NCBI GenBank assembly: GCA_963848675.1
Contig: CAWKEY010000044.1
Coordinates: forward strand, 310,001-374,000
Source of the DNA: CAWKEY01 sp963848675
Lineage (GTDB): Bacteria; Pseudomonadota; Gammaproteobacteria; Methylococcales; Methylomonadaceae
Reading direction: 5' to 3'
Length of the DNA stretch: 64,000 bases
Part shown: one piece after another, positions 52,867-61,748 of the stretch
Layout: each line of letters begins with the position of its first letter
How positions within the stretch are numbered: the first letter of the stretch is position 1
Notes under the pieces: generated by a model
Databases searched by the model: none
Told to the model about the DNA's origin: nothing
The model's input: the letters and a program-made list of their open reading frames with translations, nothing else
Translations under genes and position numbers: made by a program

Positions 52867-53043
52867 AACTCCATTTTTTCCTTTACCGCCTGGAAGCATC
52901 GCCTGGTTTTCTGGATAGGTGCAATCATAGTCGGACTGGTTGCCGTCATGTTCAGTGCTCCTTTGGCTTACTCTGGTACGGACTTTCACCGTACTGATAG
53001 TACGCCCTTACGGGCGGGTATGACGAGCTTCTGCATAATCTGA
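52867..53043 (+). pseudogene. ClC-type chloride channel, N-terminal remnant
   Basis: The frame reads NSIFSFTAWKHRLVFWIGAIIVGLVAVMFSAPLAY, the first helix of a ClC channel/antiporter. It then runs into unrelated sequence with an ACGCCC/GGGCG hairpin and stops at 53041-53043. Everything after helix B is missing. No start codon in good context remains. The junction may mark an insertion-deletion. The homologous part ends at about 52972. Confidence 0.55.
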
Positions 53044-53067
53044 CAAAAGAAATAAAGGGGGCGCATT

Positions 53068-54015
53068 TTGAAATCGCTTGAGTCGATGTTTTTTGCCAAG
53101 GATTTTATTGAAACTGCGGAAGGGCTCATTTTTGCAGTGGTTGCGCAGGGTACGGAGCAGGGCAAAGTACTCTGTTTTTTACGATATGTGCGCGAACATT
53201 CCGGCTGGAAAAAATATTCGACGGCGCAGGCCAATGCGTTTTTAAAGCGCCATCACCCGGATTATCTGCATTATTCCACTATTCTGGATGCGCACTTGCA
53301 CGCGGTAGCCATCACCCGGATAGTCAAACATCATCAGCCCAGAGCCCGATTACAGCAGATCATGCTGTCACCTCGGCATGATTCCATTGAGGGCGATTTG
53401 TGGCAGCTCGGCCAACTGTTTCATCAGCACGGTCTGGATTTACAACAAGCCGGCATAACCGGTTCGCTGCTGGTAGGCGTTCAGCAGGCCAGTTCGGATA
53501 TTGATTGGGTGTGTTATGGGCGGGAGGTCTTTCAGCAAACCCGAGACATTACCCGTACGCTTATTCAGCAAGGCCAATTGCAGGCATTAAATGACCGTGA
53601 CTGGCAGCAATCCTACTGCCGGCGCGCCTGTTCGTTAAGTTTTGCGGAATATGTCTGGCATGAGCGCCGGAAGTATAACAAGGCGGTTATTAACGGCCGG
53701 AAATTTGACTTGAGTTTGATTGACACAGACGCCGCTCATGTCGATAAAAATTATCAAAAATGCGGGGCTATCTCCTTACAGTGCAAAATAACCGACGCCA
53801 GCCGTGCCTTCGATTATCCGGCTGAGTTTAAAATCGACCATGCAGAAATTAGTGCCCTGGTCAGCTTTAGCGCAACGTATACCGGCCAGGCCGTCACCGG
53901 CGAAACCGTGGCAATATCAGGTCTGCTGGAGCAGACAGAGCAAGGAGCACAACGCATTGTGGTGGGTTCCAGCCGTGAGGCCGATGGCGAATATATCAAG
54001 GTCATCCATGCCTAA
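53068..54015 (+). CDS. Predicted nucleotidyltransferase of the H4MPT locus (COG1665-like)
   Basis: This 315-residue cytosolic protein starts at TTG 53068, with AAAGGGGG 7-8 nt upstream; ATG 53086 is the alternative. The core GITGSLLVGVQQASSDIDWVCYG (about 130-152) is a nucleotidyltransferase G-S...DxD signature. The rest resembles archaeal COG1665 proteins, which occur in methylotrophs only with H4MPT genes. It overlaps the HAD gene by 8 nt and leads the run of C1 genes. Its reaction is unknown; a role in making H4MPT or methylofuran is inferred from company. Confidence 0.72.
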   Translation: MKSLESMFFAKDFIETAEGLIFAVVAQGTEQGKVLCFLRYVREHSGWKKYSTAQANAFLKRHHPDYLHYSTILDAHLHAVAITRIVKHHQPRARLQQIMLSPRHDSIEGDLWQLGQLFHQHGLDLQQAGITGSLLVGVQQASSDIDWVCYGREVFQQTRDITRTLIQQGQLQALNDRDWQQSYCRRACSLSFAEYVWHERRKYNKAVINGRKFDLSLIDTDAAHVDKNYQKCGAISLQCKITDASRAFDYPAEFKIDHAEISALVSFSATYTGQAVTGETVAISGLLEQTEQGAQRIVVGSSREADGEYIKVIHA

Positions 54016-54670
54016 ATTGCCCGATTTCGACGCGGTGATTTTTGATATGGATGGTCTGGTGCTGGATACCGAGAGCACCTACAGTCTGGCCTGGCAGCAG
54101 GCTGCTGCAGCAATGGGTTATGATTTATCCGAGCCTTTTTGCCTGTCTTTGTCGGGTCTACATTATCGGGCGGTAGAGCAACAATTGCTGGCGTTATGCG
54201 GGGCTGATTTTAATCTGAACGAATTCAATCATCTCAGTGCCGATTACTGGCGCCGGTATGTCGGCGCAAATGGTATCCAGGTAAAAGAAGGATTTAGCCT
54301 GCTGCTTGAACACCTGATCAATAAGGAAATTCCGTATTGCCTGGCCACCAACAGCCGGGCCTTGAATGCCTATGAATGCCTTGAACAGGCTGGCTTAAAA
54401 AATGTGTTTGCCACCATCGTCACGCGCGATCATGTTCAGCAAGGCAAGCCGGAACCCGATATTTTTATCAAGGCGGCAGAGCTGTTAAACGTCAATATCC
54501 GCCGGTGCCTGGTGCTTGAAGATTCTCATGCCGGTATTATGGCTGCAGTCCGAGCCGGCGCTTTTTCGGTGTTCATTCCATCGGCGTGGCCTTTTGAACA
54601 GCGAACCGCCGAACTGTGCGATGTGATGATGCATGATTTGGTGCAATTGGCTGAAACGCTGGCTGCCTGA
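54008..54670 (+). CDS. HAD-superfamily hydrolase (beta-phosphoglucomutase-like)
   Basis: This 220-residue HAD-IA enzyme has motif I DMDGLVLDTE (about 11-20), motif II LATNSRA, Lys in QGKPEPDIFIKAA and motif IV VLEDSHAGIMAAVRAG. It may dephosphorylate a small phosphate ester or act as a mutase. The start ATG 54008 overlaps the nucleotidyltransferase stop and is followed by mptG after 2 nt, so it belongs to the same operon. A role in cofactor synthesis is inferred only from that. Confidence 0.88.
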   Translation: MPKLPDFDAVIFDMDGLVLDTESTYSLAWQQAAAAMGYDLSEPFCLSLSGLHYRAVEQQLLALCGADFNLNEFNHLSADYWRRYVGANGIQVKEGFSLLLEHLINKEIPYCLATNSRALNAYECLEQAGLKNVFATIVTRDHVQQGKPEPDIFIKAAELLNVNIRRCLVLEDSHAGIMAAVRAGAFSVFIPSAWPFEQRTAELCDVMMHDLVQLAETLAA

Positions 54671-54672
54671 TC

Positions 54673-55680
54673 ATGTATAATTTCCGCCATTTTTTAGCAC
54701 CACAACAGCACCTAAATTTGATAGCTCAACACTCTACAGTTTCAGTCATTGCCCCGGCCAGATTGCACATGGGCTTTATTGATTTAAGCGGGTCCCTCGG
54801 CCGTCATTTCGGCAGCATCGGTGTTGCGCTGAATGAAATCAGTACCCGCATCACCGTCACCCGCGCCGGGCAACGCACAGTCTCCGGCCCCTGCGCGGCG
54901 CGGGCCGAAAAATGTCTAACGCGCTTATGTCAGGCCTTGCAGGTGTCGGACCAACTCCATATCAGCATTGAAACCGCGATTCCCGAACATGTAGGCCTGG
55001 GTTCCGGCACCCAAATGTCGCTGGCCATCGGCACGGCAGTGAATGCGTTGTACGGATTAGGGCTTAGTGTGCGCGACATTGCCGCCATGACTGACCGGGG
55101 CCAGCGTTCAGGGATCGGCATCGGCGTGTTTGAACAGGGCGGACTGGTAGTCGATGGCGGCCGTGGCGACAAGACCATCACGCCCCCGGTTCTTTCGCAT
55201 ATGAATGTGCCTGAAGACTGGCGTTTTATTCTGGCTTTTGATGAGCGCGGCCAGGGCCTGCATGGCCAGCAGGAAATACAGGCATTCAAAACCTTGCCGC
55301 CTTTCCCTCAGCAGGAAGCCGCGCGTTTATGCTATCTCTTGCTGATGCAGGGGCTTCCGGCCGTCGCCGAAAACGACATCGTCAAATTTGGCGAGGTCAT
55401 TACCAAGCTACAACAATCGGTAGGCGAGCATTTTGCTCCGGCCCAGGGCGGCGTTTTTACCAGTCCCGAAGTTGCCGAGGTTATGCACTGGTTTGCACAG
55501 CAAGGCACCGTGGCCATAGGCCAGACCTCCTGGGGGCCAACCGGTTTCTGTGCGATTGAGGGTGCTGAACAGGCACAAGCTTTGGTCTGCCAAGCGACAC
55601 GAACATTTGCCCATTTTGACAAGCTGAGTTTTGTTATTGCGAGTGCGCGCAACAGTGGCGGGGATGTGCTGGCCAGTTAG
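54673..55680 (+). CDS. mptG: Beta-ribofuranosylaminobenzene 5'-phosphate synthase
   Basis: This 335-residue GHMP-fold enzyme performs the first committed step of H4MPT synthesis. It joins 4-hydroxybenzoate or p-aminobenzoate with PRPP, losing CO2. Motifs: SVIAPARLHMGFIDLSGSLGRHFGSIGVAL at the N-terminus, the glycine loop EHVGLGSGTQMSLAIG, and the C-terminal QTSWGPTGFCAIEG. It is diagnostic for H4MPT-dependent methylotrophy. A start at a downstream Met is unlikely because family members begin near here. Confidence 0.93.
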   Translation: MYNFRHFLAPQQHLNLIAQHSTVSVIAPARLHMGFIDLSGSLGRHFGSIGVALNEISTRITVTRAGQRTVSGPCAARAEKCLTRLCQALQVSDQLHISIETAIPEHVGLGSGTQMSLAIGTAVNALYGLGLSVRDIAAMTDRGQRSGIGIGVFEQGGLVVDGGRGDKTITPPVLSHMNVPEDWRFILAFDERGQGLHGQQEIQAFKTLPPFPQQEAARLCYLLLMQGLPAVAENDIVKFGEVITKLQQSVGEHFAPAQGGVFTSPEVAEVMHWFAQQGTVAIGQTSWGPTGFCAIEGAEQAQALVCQATRTFAHFDKLSFVIASARNSGGDVLAS

Positions 55681-55765
55681 ACACTGCGGGTTATGCCGTT
55701 AGCGGAAATATAATGCCGGGGATATTATCGCCAAGCGGGCCTGCCCCATAAAAATAGCCAATAAG

Positions 55766-57109
55766 ATGAACAATTCCGAAGACTTTCAAGATTATCTCGC
55801 CGCTATTAGAAACCTGCTGTCCCGGCACCAATTAGTGGAAGATCTGGTGCATCGGCAGGATATGCCGCACCATGACTTAGTTGAATCTTTGGTGCACAAG
55901 CAGAATAGGGTGGAGTTGGAGAGGCTGCTCGATAATCTTGAGTCTCGGCCCATAGCTCGTGTGCTGGAAGCATTGCCCCCCGGCGACCGGCAAATCGTCT
56001 GGCAGCTTGTTGGTGATCAGCACAAAGAGGAAATCCTGCGGGAGATAAGCGAATCTGTGCGCGCCGAACTGGCCGTTGAGGTCAAGCCCCGGAGCCGGAG
56101 CCTGATGATCCGGGTGTTTGCTCTATTCGAAGGCCGCCTGCAACATATCCCCATAGAGACGAGGGAAGACTTGGCCCAGGTTAACCCCATCTGGATTGAT
56201 TTGGTCATGCCCGATGACGAGCAACTCGCCTGGGCAAGTGATATCTTTGACGTTGAATTGCCCAGCCCCAAGGATTTGACCGACCTTGAGACCAGCGCCC
56301 GATTCTATGTGGAAGAGAATGGCGACGTGCATTTGCACTCCGATTTCCTCCTCGATCGTAAGGATGAGTCCCGAAACGTGGCGGTGGCGTTCATTCTGAA
56401 CAAGAATACTTTGTTTTCGGTACGGGACAAGGAACTACCCGTGTTCCGTTTGCAGCGTTTACGTGCAAGAGCCGAGGCCGGGTATGTGTCTGAAGCCAAG
56501 GATGTCTTGCTGGATCTTTACGCAGCCGAGGTTGAGTATTCGGCCAATGCGCTGGAGGACGTCTACGCAGAACTGGAAAGTGTCGGCAAGCAAGTGTTCG
56601 GATCCCACATGACTGACGATGAAGCGGCAAAGATTCTCGCGGCCATTGCCGAAGAAGAGGATCTCAACGGACGCATACGCCGGAACGTGCTGGATACCCG
56701 GCGCGCCTTGTCCTTCCTGCTGCGAGGCAAGTTTCTTTCCGAAGCGCAAAAGATTGATGTCCGTGAAATTCAGCGCGATATCGAATCCCTGGACGGACAT
56801 ACTGCGTTCCTTTTCAACAAGATCAACTTTCAGATGGATGCCATCGTCGGGTTCATTAACGTCAATCAAAACAAGGATATCAAACGATTGACAATCATCA
56901 GTGTCATTTTTATGCCGCTTAATCTGTTGGCCGGTATTGGTGGCATGTCAGAATTCACGATGATGACGCAAGGAATTCCATGGCCTGTTGCTTACAGCGG
57001 CTTCACAATTGGTTTGATAAGCATTGGCTGGATCACTTTTGCCGGTTTACGGTATTTGGAGCATCGCAAGTTAAAAAAGACTTCTGCTGCGAGCCGCCGG
57101 GTATCGTGA
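55766..57109 (+). CDS. CorA-like transporter with MgtE-N-like domain and altered GMN motif
   Basis: This 447-residue protein joins an N-terminal region of MgtE-N type helices (about 45-105, LERLLDNLESRPIARVLEALPPGDRQIVWQLV) to a CorA/ZntB body. Two C-terminal membrane helices are present. The pore signature GMN is GMS here (393-395, in GIGGMSEFTMM). CorA-type channels move Mg2+, Co2+ or Zn2+. The change in the loop Asn may alter the ion choice, or may be usual for its subfamily. It splits the H4MPT genes without obvious connection to them. Confidence 0.83.
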   Translation: MNNSEDFQDYLAAIRNLLSRHQLVEDLVHRQDMPHHDLVESLVHKQNRVELERLLDNLESRPIARVLEALPPGDRQIVWQLVGDQHKEEILREISESVRAELAVEVKPRSRSLMIRVFALFEGRLQHIPIETREDLAQVNPIWIDLVMPDDEQLAWASDIFDVELPSPKDLTDLETSARFYVEENGDVHLHSDFLLDRKDESRNVAVAFILNKNTLFSVRDKELPVFRLQRLRARAEAGYVSEAKDVLLDLYAAEVEYSANALEDVYAELESVGKQVFGSHMTDDEAAKILAAIAEEEDLNGRIRRNVLDTRRALSFLLRGKFLSEAQKIDVREIQRDIESLDGHTAFLFNKINFQMDAIVGFINVNQNKDIKRLTIISVIFMPLNLLAGIGGMSEFTMMTQGIPWPVAYSGFTIGLISIGWITFAGLRYLEHRKLKKTSAASRRVS

Positions 57110-57171
57110 TGAGCTGTACAGCCCGGTTTGTGCCGTGACCCCAGGGCAAAATTCTGATTAGCCTTGACTAT

Positions 57172-59307
57172 TTGCTGATTGTCGCCAGTTCAGGGCGCAT
57201 GCTGGCCCAGGCGGCAAACAATGCAGGTCTAAAGCCTTTGGTCATCGATCTGTTTGCCGACAAGGACACGCAAGGCTACGCCCACGCATTCCGCAAAATT
57301 CCGTCATTGGCCAAAGCACATCTGGCGCCCGCACTCGATGATTTTATTGCGCACCATGGCGTCAGCCATGTCGTATACGGCAGCGGCTTTGAATATGATC
57401 CGGAAAGCCTGCGTTATCTCGGTAGCCGCCTGCAGATTCTGGGTAATGAGCCTGAGACTTTTATAAGGCTACAGGATAAGCCGGCTTTTTTTTCTACGCT
57501 TGATGCACTCAACATTCCCCACCCGGCGGTTGCTTTTGTAGCGCCCGAGCGCGGCGAGCATTGGCTGGTTAAGCCGATGCAGGGGCAGGGTGGTGTTGGC
57601 ATCCGGCGGTATCATGAACATGCCACGATCTTAAATCCGGTTTATTGGCAGCGCTATCAGGCTGGTACGCCGCACTCGGCGTTGTTTCTGGCAGATGGGC
57701 AGTCCGTGCAAGTGCTGGGTTTCAATACCCAGTGGACGGCTACTTTGCATGCGGGCCAAGAGTTTGAGTTTTCCGGCATGACCAATTGCACTGATCTGCA
57801 GGATAAACATAAACAAAGCATTGTGACGTGGCTGGAGAAGATGGTGCCGGCCTTCGGATTAAAAGGCCTCAATTCGCTGGATTTCATTCAGGCGGGTGAC
57901 AATTCATATATTCTGGAAATTAATCCCAGGCCTTCAGCCAGTATGCAGTTGTATGATAATGATTTGCTGCTCAGACATATCAAGGCAAGTGCTGGCGAAA
58001 CTTCAGGCGGACATCGGGTCAACAGGCTGGCGGTATGTGTTGACGGTCTTCCATCTTCCCTGGCGGTCGAGAATGATGCGCTTCGTGCCTCAGCATATCC
58101 TACAGGATATCAGATTGTCTATGCCGGGCACGATTTGAAGATTCCCGAGTACTTCGAATGGCCCGATGGATGCATGGATTTACCGGAATCCGGCAATATG
58201 TGTCGCACTGGACAGCCGATTTGCAGTATTATTGCGCACGCAAAAAATACCCAGCAGGTTTTAGACCAACTGCTGTTTAAGCAACAGATTATTGTTAATA
58301 AATTGAAGAAGGCGATCACTCTCATGGAATACACAGCCAGCGTTAATAAATTGACCCAGCCCTTAGTCGAGCATTTGTTGGCAAATGCCGACAAATTACG
58401 AATTGGCGTGGAAAGACTGGACAATGGCTGCACCATCGTCGATGCCGGCATTAAAGTGCCTGGCGGAATTGAAGCCGGCCGAATCATTGCCGAAATCTGT
58501 CTCGGCGGCATGGGCACGGTCACCATCAGTCACAGCCCGTATACGACCCACTGGCCTTTGTCGGTAAATGTGCATACCGGCAATCCGGTTTTAGGCTGTT
58601 TGGGTAGCCAATATGCAGGCTGGAGCCTGTCGCATGAAAAATATTACGCCCTCGGTTCAGGACCTGCGCGCGCGATGGCAACCAAGATCAAAGATGGACA
58701 ACAGGAGCCGGTTGAGGAGCTTTACAAGGAGCTGGCTTATCGCGATCAGGCTGATGAAACCGTTTTAGTGATTGAAAACGATGCCATTCCACCTCTAGCC
58801 ATTGTTGAAAAAGTCGCGGCAGCCTGCCAGGTTGAGCCAGCAAACCTGACGATCATCGTTACGCCAACCAGCAGTTTGGCCGGTGGCGTGCAAGTCGTCG
58901 CGCGCGTGCTGGAAGTGGCCATGCACAAGGCACATGCCTTGCATTTTCCGTTGGAAGACATTATTGACGGCAGCGGCAGCGCACCCGTGTGCCCTCCGCA
59001 TCCCAATTTTGTTAAAGCCATGGGGCGCACCAATGATGCGATTTTATTTGCCGGGCAAGTCCATATCTTTGTAAAAGGCAGTGATGAAGCGGCCGAAAAA
59101 CTGGCTAAGGAATTGCCCAGTTCAACGTCGAAAGATTACGGCAAACCCTTTGCCGATATTTTCAAGCAGTACGAATATGATTTCTTCAAAATCGATGCCA
59201 TGCTGTTTAGCCCGGCCAGCGTCATTGTTACGGCAGTGGAGTCCGGCAAGAGTTTCCGGGCAGGCAAACTCGATAATGCTCTGTTGGATCAGTCCTTTGG
59301 CGCTTAG
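57172..59307 (+). CDS. mch: ATP-grasp protein fused in frame to methenyl-H4MPT cyclohydrolase
   Basis: This is one 711-residue frame. Residues 1-384 are an ATP-grasp enzyme (WLVKPMQGQGGVGIRRYHEH, NSLDFIQAGDNSYILEINPRPSASMQL), a relative of the Orf17-type proteins of methylotroph C1 clusters. Residues 385-711 are a complete Mch (MEYTASVNKLTQPLVEHLLANA, ICLGGMGTVTISH, DIIDGSGSAPVCPPHPN). Mch converts methenyl-H4MPT to formyl-H4MPT. There is no stop between them. ATG 58324 (residue 385) has AAGAAGG 11 nt upstream, so Mch may also be made alone. The first start is a TTG and is uncertain. Usual Mch length is about 320. Confidence 0.9.
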   Translation: MLIVASSGRMLAQAANNAGLKPLVIDLFADKDTQGYAHAFRKIPSLAKAHLAPALDDFIAHHGVSHVVYGSGFEYDPESLRYLGSRLQILGNEPETFIRLQDKPAFFSTLDALNIPHPAVAFVAPERGEHWLVKPMQGQGGVGIRRYHEHATILNPVYWQRYQAGTPHSALFLADGQSVQVLGFNTQWTATLHAGQEFEFSGMTNCTDLQDKHKQSIVTWLEKMVPAFGLKGLNSLDFIQAGDNSYILEINPRPSASMQLYDNDLLLRHIKASAGETSGGHRVNRLAVCVDGLPSSLAVENDALRASAYPTGYQIVYAGHDLKIPEYFEWPDGCMDLPESGNMCRTGQPICSIIAHAKNTQQVLDQLLFKQQIIVNKLKKAITLMEYTASVNKLTQPLVEHLLANADKLRIGVERLDNGCTIVDAGIKVPGGIEAGRIIAEICLGGMGTVTISHSPYTTHWPLSVNVHTGNPVLGCLGSQYAGWSLSHEKYYALGSGPARAMATKIKDGQQEPVEELYKELAYRDQADETVLVIENDAIPPLAIVEKVAAACQVEPANLTIIVTPTSSLAGGVQVVARVLEVAMHKAHALHFPLEDIIDGSGSAPVCPPHPNFVKAMGRTNDAILFAGQVHIFVKGSDEAAEKLAKELPSSTSKDYGKPFADIFKQYEYDFFKIDAMLFSPASVIVTAVESGKSFRAGKLDNALLDQSFGA

Positions 59308-59344
59308 TAGTAACGTTTGGATTTTGATTTAATAGTGTAATTGA

Positions 59345-60259
59345 GTGGGCCGTATAGCAATTTTCACCGATGACCCCGGCTGGCATGGAAGGCAACTCTG
59401 CTTGGCCTTTGCCAGTCACGGCTATGCCTGTGACTACGTGTCCTTGACAGAATGCCGGTTTGCAATCGAATCCGCCCTGCAGTCCATTGTTATTCCGGGC
59501 TTTGAGCACGGTTTGCCTGATGCGGTTTTTGTTCGCGGTGTGCCGGGTGGTTCGCTCGAAGAAGTTGTCTTGTATCTGGATATTCTGCATGCCCTAAAAA
59601 TCATGAATATCCCTGTTTATAATGATGGGCATGCCATCGAGCGCAGTGTTGATAAGGCCATGACCAGTTTTCTGCTGCAGCATGCCGGCTTGCCGACACC
59701 GTTAACCTGGGTGTTGCGGGATAGGGAGCAGGCCTTGAGCATTGCCGAGAGTGAGTTAAAAAAAGGCCATCTGCTGATTAGCAAACCTTTGTTTGGTTCG
59801 CAGGGCGAAGGTATTCGCCGCCTTGAAAAAATGACCGATCTGTTCTGGCTGACCAGCAGTCAGGGTGTTTATTATATGCAGCGCTTTGTGCATTGTGACG
59901 GTGAGGGTTTTTCTGACCATCGTGTGTTTGTCATCAATGGCAAGGCAGTAGCCGTCATGCGCAGACGGGGGAAGTATTGGCTTAACAATGTGGCTCAGGG
60001 TGCGCAGTGTGAGTTGATTGATCTGGATCCGCAAATGGCCGAATTGGCTGTCAAGGCAGCGGCCACCCTGGTCATGGATTATGCTGGCGTGGATATTATT
60101 CGTGACAAGGCCGGGCAATACAGCATTATTGAAGTCAACAGCATACCGGCCTGGAAAGGCCTGGAAAGTGTTTGTGATGTCAATATTGCACAACTATTGG
60201 CCGGCGATTTAATAAGCCGATACCTCAATAATTGCTCCGACAGGATTGCGGCTGCTTGA
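59345..60259 (+). CDS. RimK-type ATP-grasp ligase (Orf5-like, H4MPT locus)
   Basis: This 304-residue protein starts at GTG 59345 (MGRIAIFTDDPGWHGRQL). ATP-grasp motifs: KGHLLISKPLFGSQGEGIRRLEK, YYMQRFVHCDGEGFSDHRVFVIN, VDIIRDKAGQYSIIEVNSIPAWKGLE. The C-terminus resembles RimK/MptN-type glutamate ligases. It sits between mch and the CitG-like gene, the same order as orf5 in methylotrophs. It may add glutamate to an H4MPT side chain; this is inferred. Confidence 0.87.
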   Translation: MGRIAIFTDDPGWHGRQLCLAFASHGYACDYVSLTECRFAIESALQSIVIPGFEHGLPDAVFVRGVPGGSLEEVVLYLDILHALKIMNIPVYNDGHAIERSVDKAMTSFLLQHAGLPTPLTWVLRDREQALSIAESELKKGHLLISKPLFGSQGEGIRRLEKMTDLFWLTSSQGVYYMQRFVHCDGEGFSDHRVFVINGKAVAVMRRRGKYWLNNVAQGAQCELIDLDPQMAELAVKAAATLVMDYAGVDIIRDKAGQYSIIEVNSIPAWKGLESVCDVNIAQLLAGDLISRYLNNCSDRIAAA

Positions 60260-61107
60260 TGATTTCACCCGCACAACTCAGTGATCTGTATCAACAAGCC
60301 TGTGAAATAGAGTTGCAGGCATTCAAGCCTGGCAATGTCAGTGTCTATGCGGAGGGCCATGATATGACCGTGGCTGAATTCAGAATCAGTGCGCAAGTCA
60401 GCGCCGCGCCGCTTTGCAAGCCCGAGTATTCCCTGGGCGAAAAAATATTTTATGCCGTCAAGGCAACGCGTGAGGCGGTAGGTTGTAACACCAATTTAGG
60501 GATTATTTTGCTGTGTGCGCCTATGATTCAGGCGGTTAGTCTGGGAATCCCGGGGTTGACGTTAAGGCAGGCATTAAGCCGGGTACTTGCGGCAACAACC
60601 CTAGCGGATGCTGAATGGGTTTTTAAAGCCATCACGCTGGCATCGCCGGGCGGCTTGGGCAGCGTTGACCAGCAGGATGTGCATGCAAAAGCCTCCGTCA
60701 CCTTGAGCGAAGCCATGAAACTAGCGAGCTCTAAAGATCGTATCGCACTGCAATATGTCTCAGACTACAAAGATGTTTTTGATTTTGCAGTTTTAAGGTA
60801 CAATTCGTGCTTCGACCTGTGGGGGGCTCACAATTGGGCAGCTGTTGCAGTTTATACAGGTTTGCTCAGCCAATTTCCTGATAGTCACGTCGAAAGAAAA
60901 TACGGAAATCGTTATTCAGAGATGGTAGCTTCCAACATGGCTATGCTCGATGCGGAATTGCTGAGAAGCAGTCAACCGGAGCAGCTTAAACCATCATTGT
61001 ATCGTATAGATCAAGCGTTTAAATCTCAGGGCATTAATCCTGGAACCACCGCGGATATGACGGTAGCGACAGTTTTAGCCGTATTTCTAGAAAAGCTCTA
61101 TAAGTAA
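60259..61107 (+). CDS. CitG-like triphosphoribosyl-dephospho-CoA synthase homologue (Orf7-like)
   Basis: This 282-residue protein starts one nt before the previous stop ends (TGATG). Motifs ACEIELQAFKPGNVSVYAEGHDM near the start and VGCNTNLGIILLCAPMI match the CitG/MdcB fold, with GGLGSVDQQDV near the middle. CitG joins ATP and dephospho-CoA; the methylotroph version (orf7 type) occurs without citrate lyase and is thought to serve H4MPT or methylofuran synthesis. Its substrate is unknown. Confidence 0.85.
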   Translation: MISPAQLSDLYQQACEIELQAFKPGNVSVYAEGHDMTVAEFRISAQVSAAPLCKPEYSLGEKIFYAVKATREAVGCNTNLGIILLCAPMIQAVSLGIPGLTLRQALSRVLAATTLADAEWVFKAITLASPGGLGSVDQQDVHAKASVTLSEAMKLASSKDRIALQYVSDYKDVFDFAVLRYNSCFDLWGAHNWAAVAVYTGLLSQFPDSHVERKYGNRYSEMVASNMAMLDAELLRSSQPEQLKPSLYRIDQAFKSQGINPGTTADMTVATVLAVFLEKLYK

Positions 61108-61217
61108 TCAAATTACTTATAGGCCTTCAAAAAGGAAGTTGTAAAAGCAACTGCAGGAACTCAGTTTAATTTAGTATTTAGAGACATTTTTAATTTTCTT
61201 CAAAGGGGAAAACAAGC

Positions 61218-61727
61218 ATGGCAAAAATCAATAACTTACGCGTTGGTGAGTCTTTAGTGGGTGAAGGCAATGAAGTTGCACACATCGACCTGATCATTGG
61301 ACCAAGAGGCTCGGCAGCTGAAACTGCTTTTGCAAACGCGTTAACCAACAACAAAGACGGTTTTTCTACCTTATTGGCTGTTGTTGCTCCTAACCTGTTG
61401 GTTAAACCCGCAACTGTACTGTTCAATAAAGTAACCATCAAAGGCGCTAAACAAGCCGTCCAAATGTTTGGACCTGCGCAACGCGGCGTTGCTATGGCTG
61501 TTGCTGACTCTGTTGAAGACGGTACAATCCCAGCTGCAGAAGCTGATGATTTGTTCATCTCGGTAGGTGTATTCATTCACTGGGCTGCCGAAGATGATGC
61601 CAAGATTCAAGAATATAACTACAAGGCAACAAAAGAAGCGCTTGAACGCGCAGTGGCCGGTTTACCTACAGCGGCTCAAGTTGTTGCTCAAAAATCAACT
61701 GCTAAACATCCGTTCGCACCAAACTAA
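61218..61727 (+). CDS. fae: Formaldehyde-activating enzyme
   Basis: This 169-residue enzyme condenses formaldehyde with H4MPT to methylene-H4MPT. It begins MAKINNLRVGESLVGEGNEVAHIDLIIGPRG; His22 (VAHID) is the likely catalytic residue. Conserved blocks LAVVAPNLLVKPATVLFNKVTIK and QMFGPAQRGVAMAVADSVEDG follow. A strong ribosome-binding site (aaagggga) precedes the ATG. A terminator lies 23 nt after its stop, so it ends the plus-strand C1 operon and probably has its own strong promoter in the 110-nt gap before it. Confidence 0.97.
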   Translation: MAKINNLRVGESLVGEGNEVAHIDLIIGPRGSAAETAFANALTNNKDGFSTLLAVVAPNLLVKPATVLFNKVTIKGAKQAVQMFGPAQRGVAMAVADSVEDGTIPAAEADDLFISVGVFIHWAAEDDAKIQEYNYKATKEALERAVAGLPTAAQVVAQKSTAKHPFAPN

Positions 61728-61748
61728 GTTCCATTTGGTTTAAGGCTG

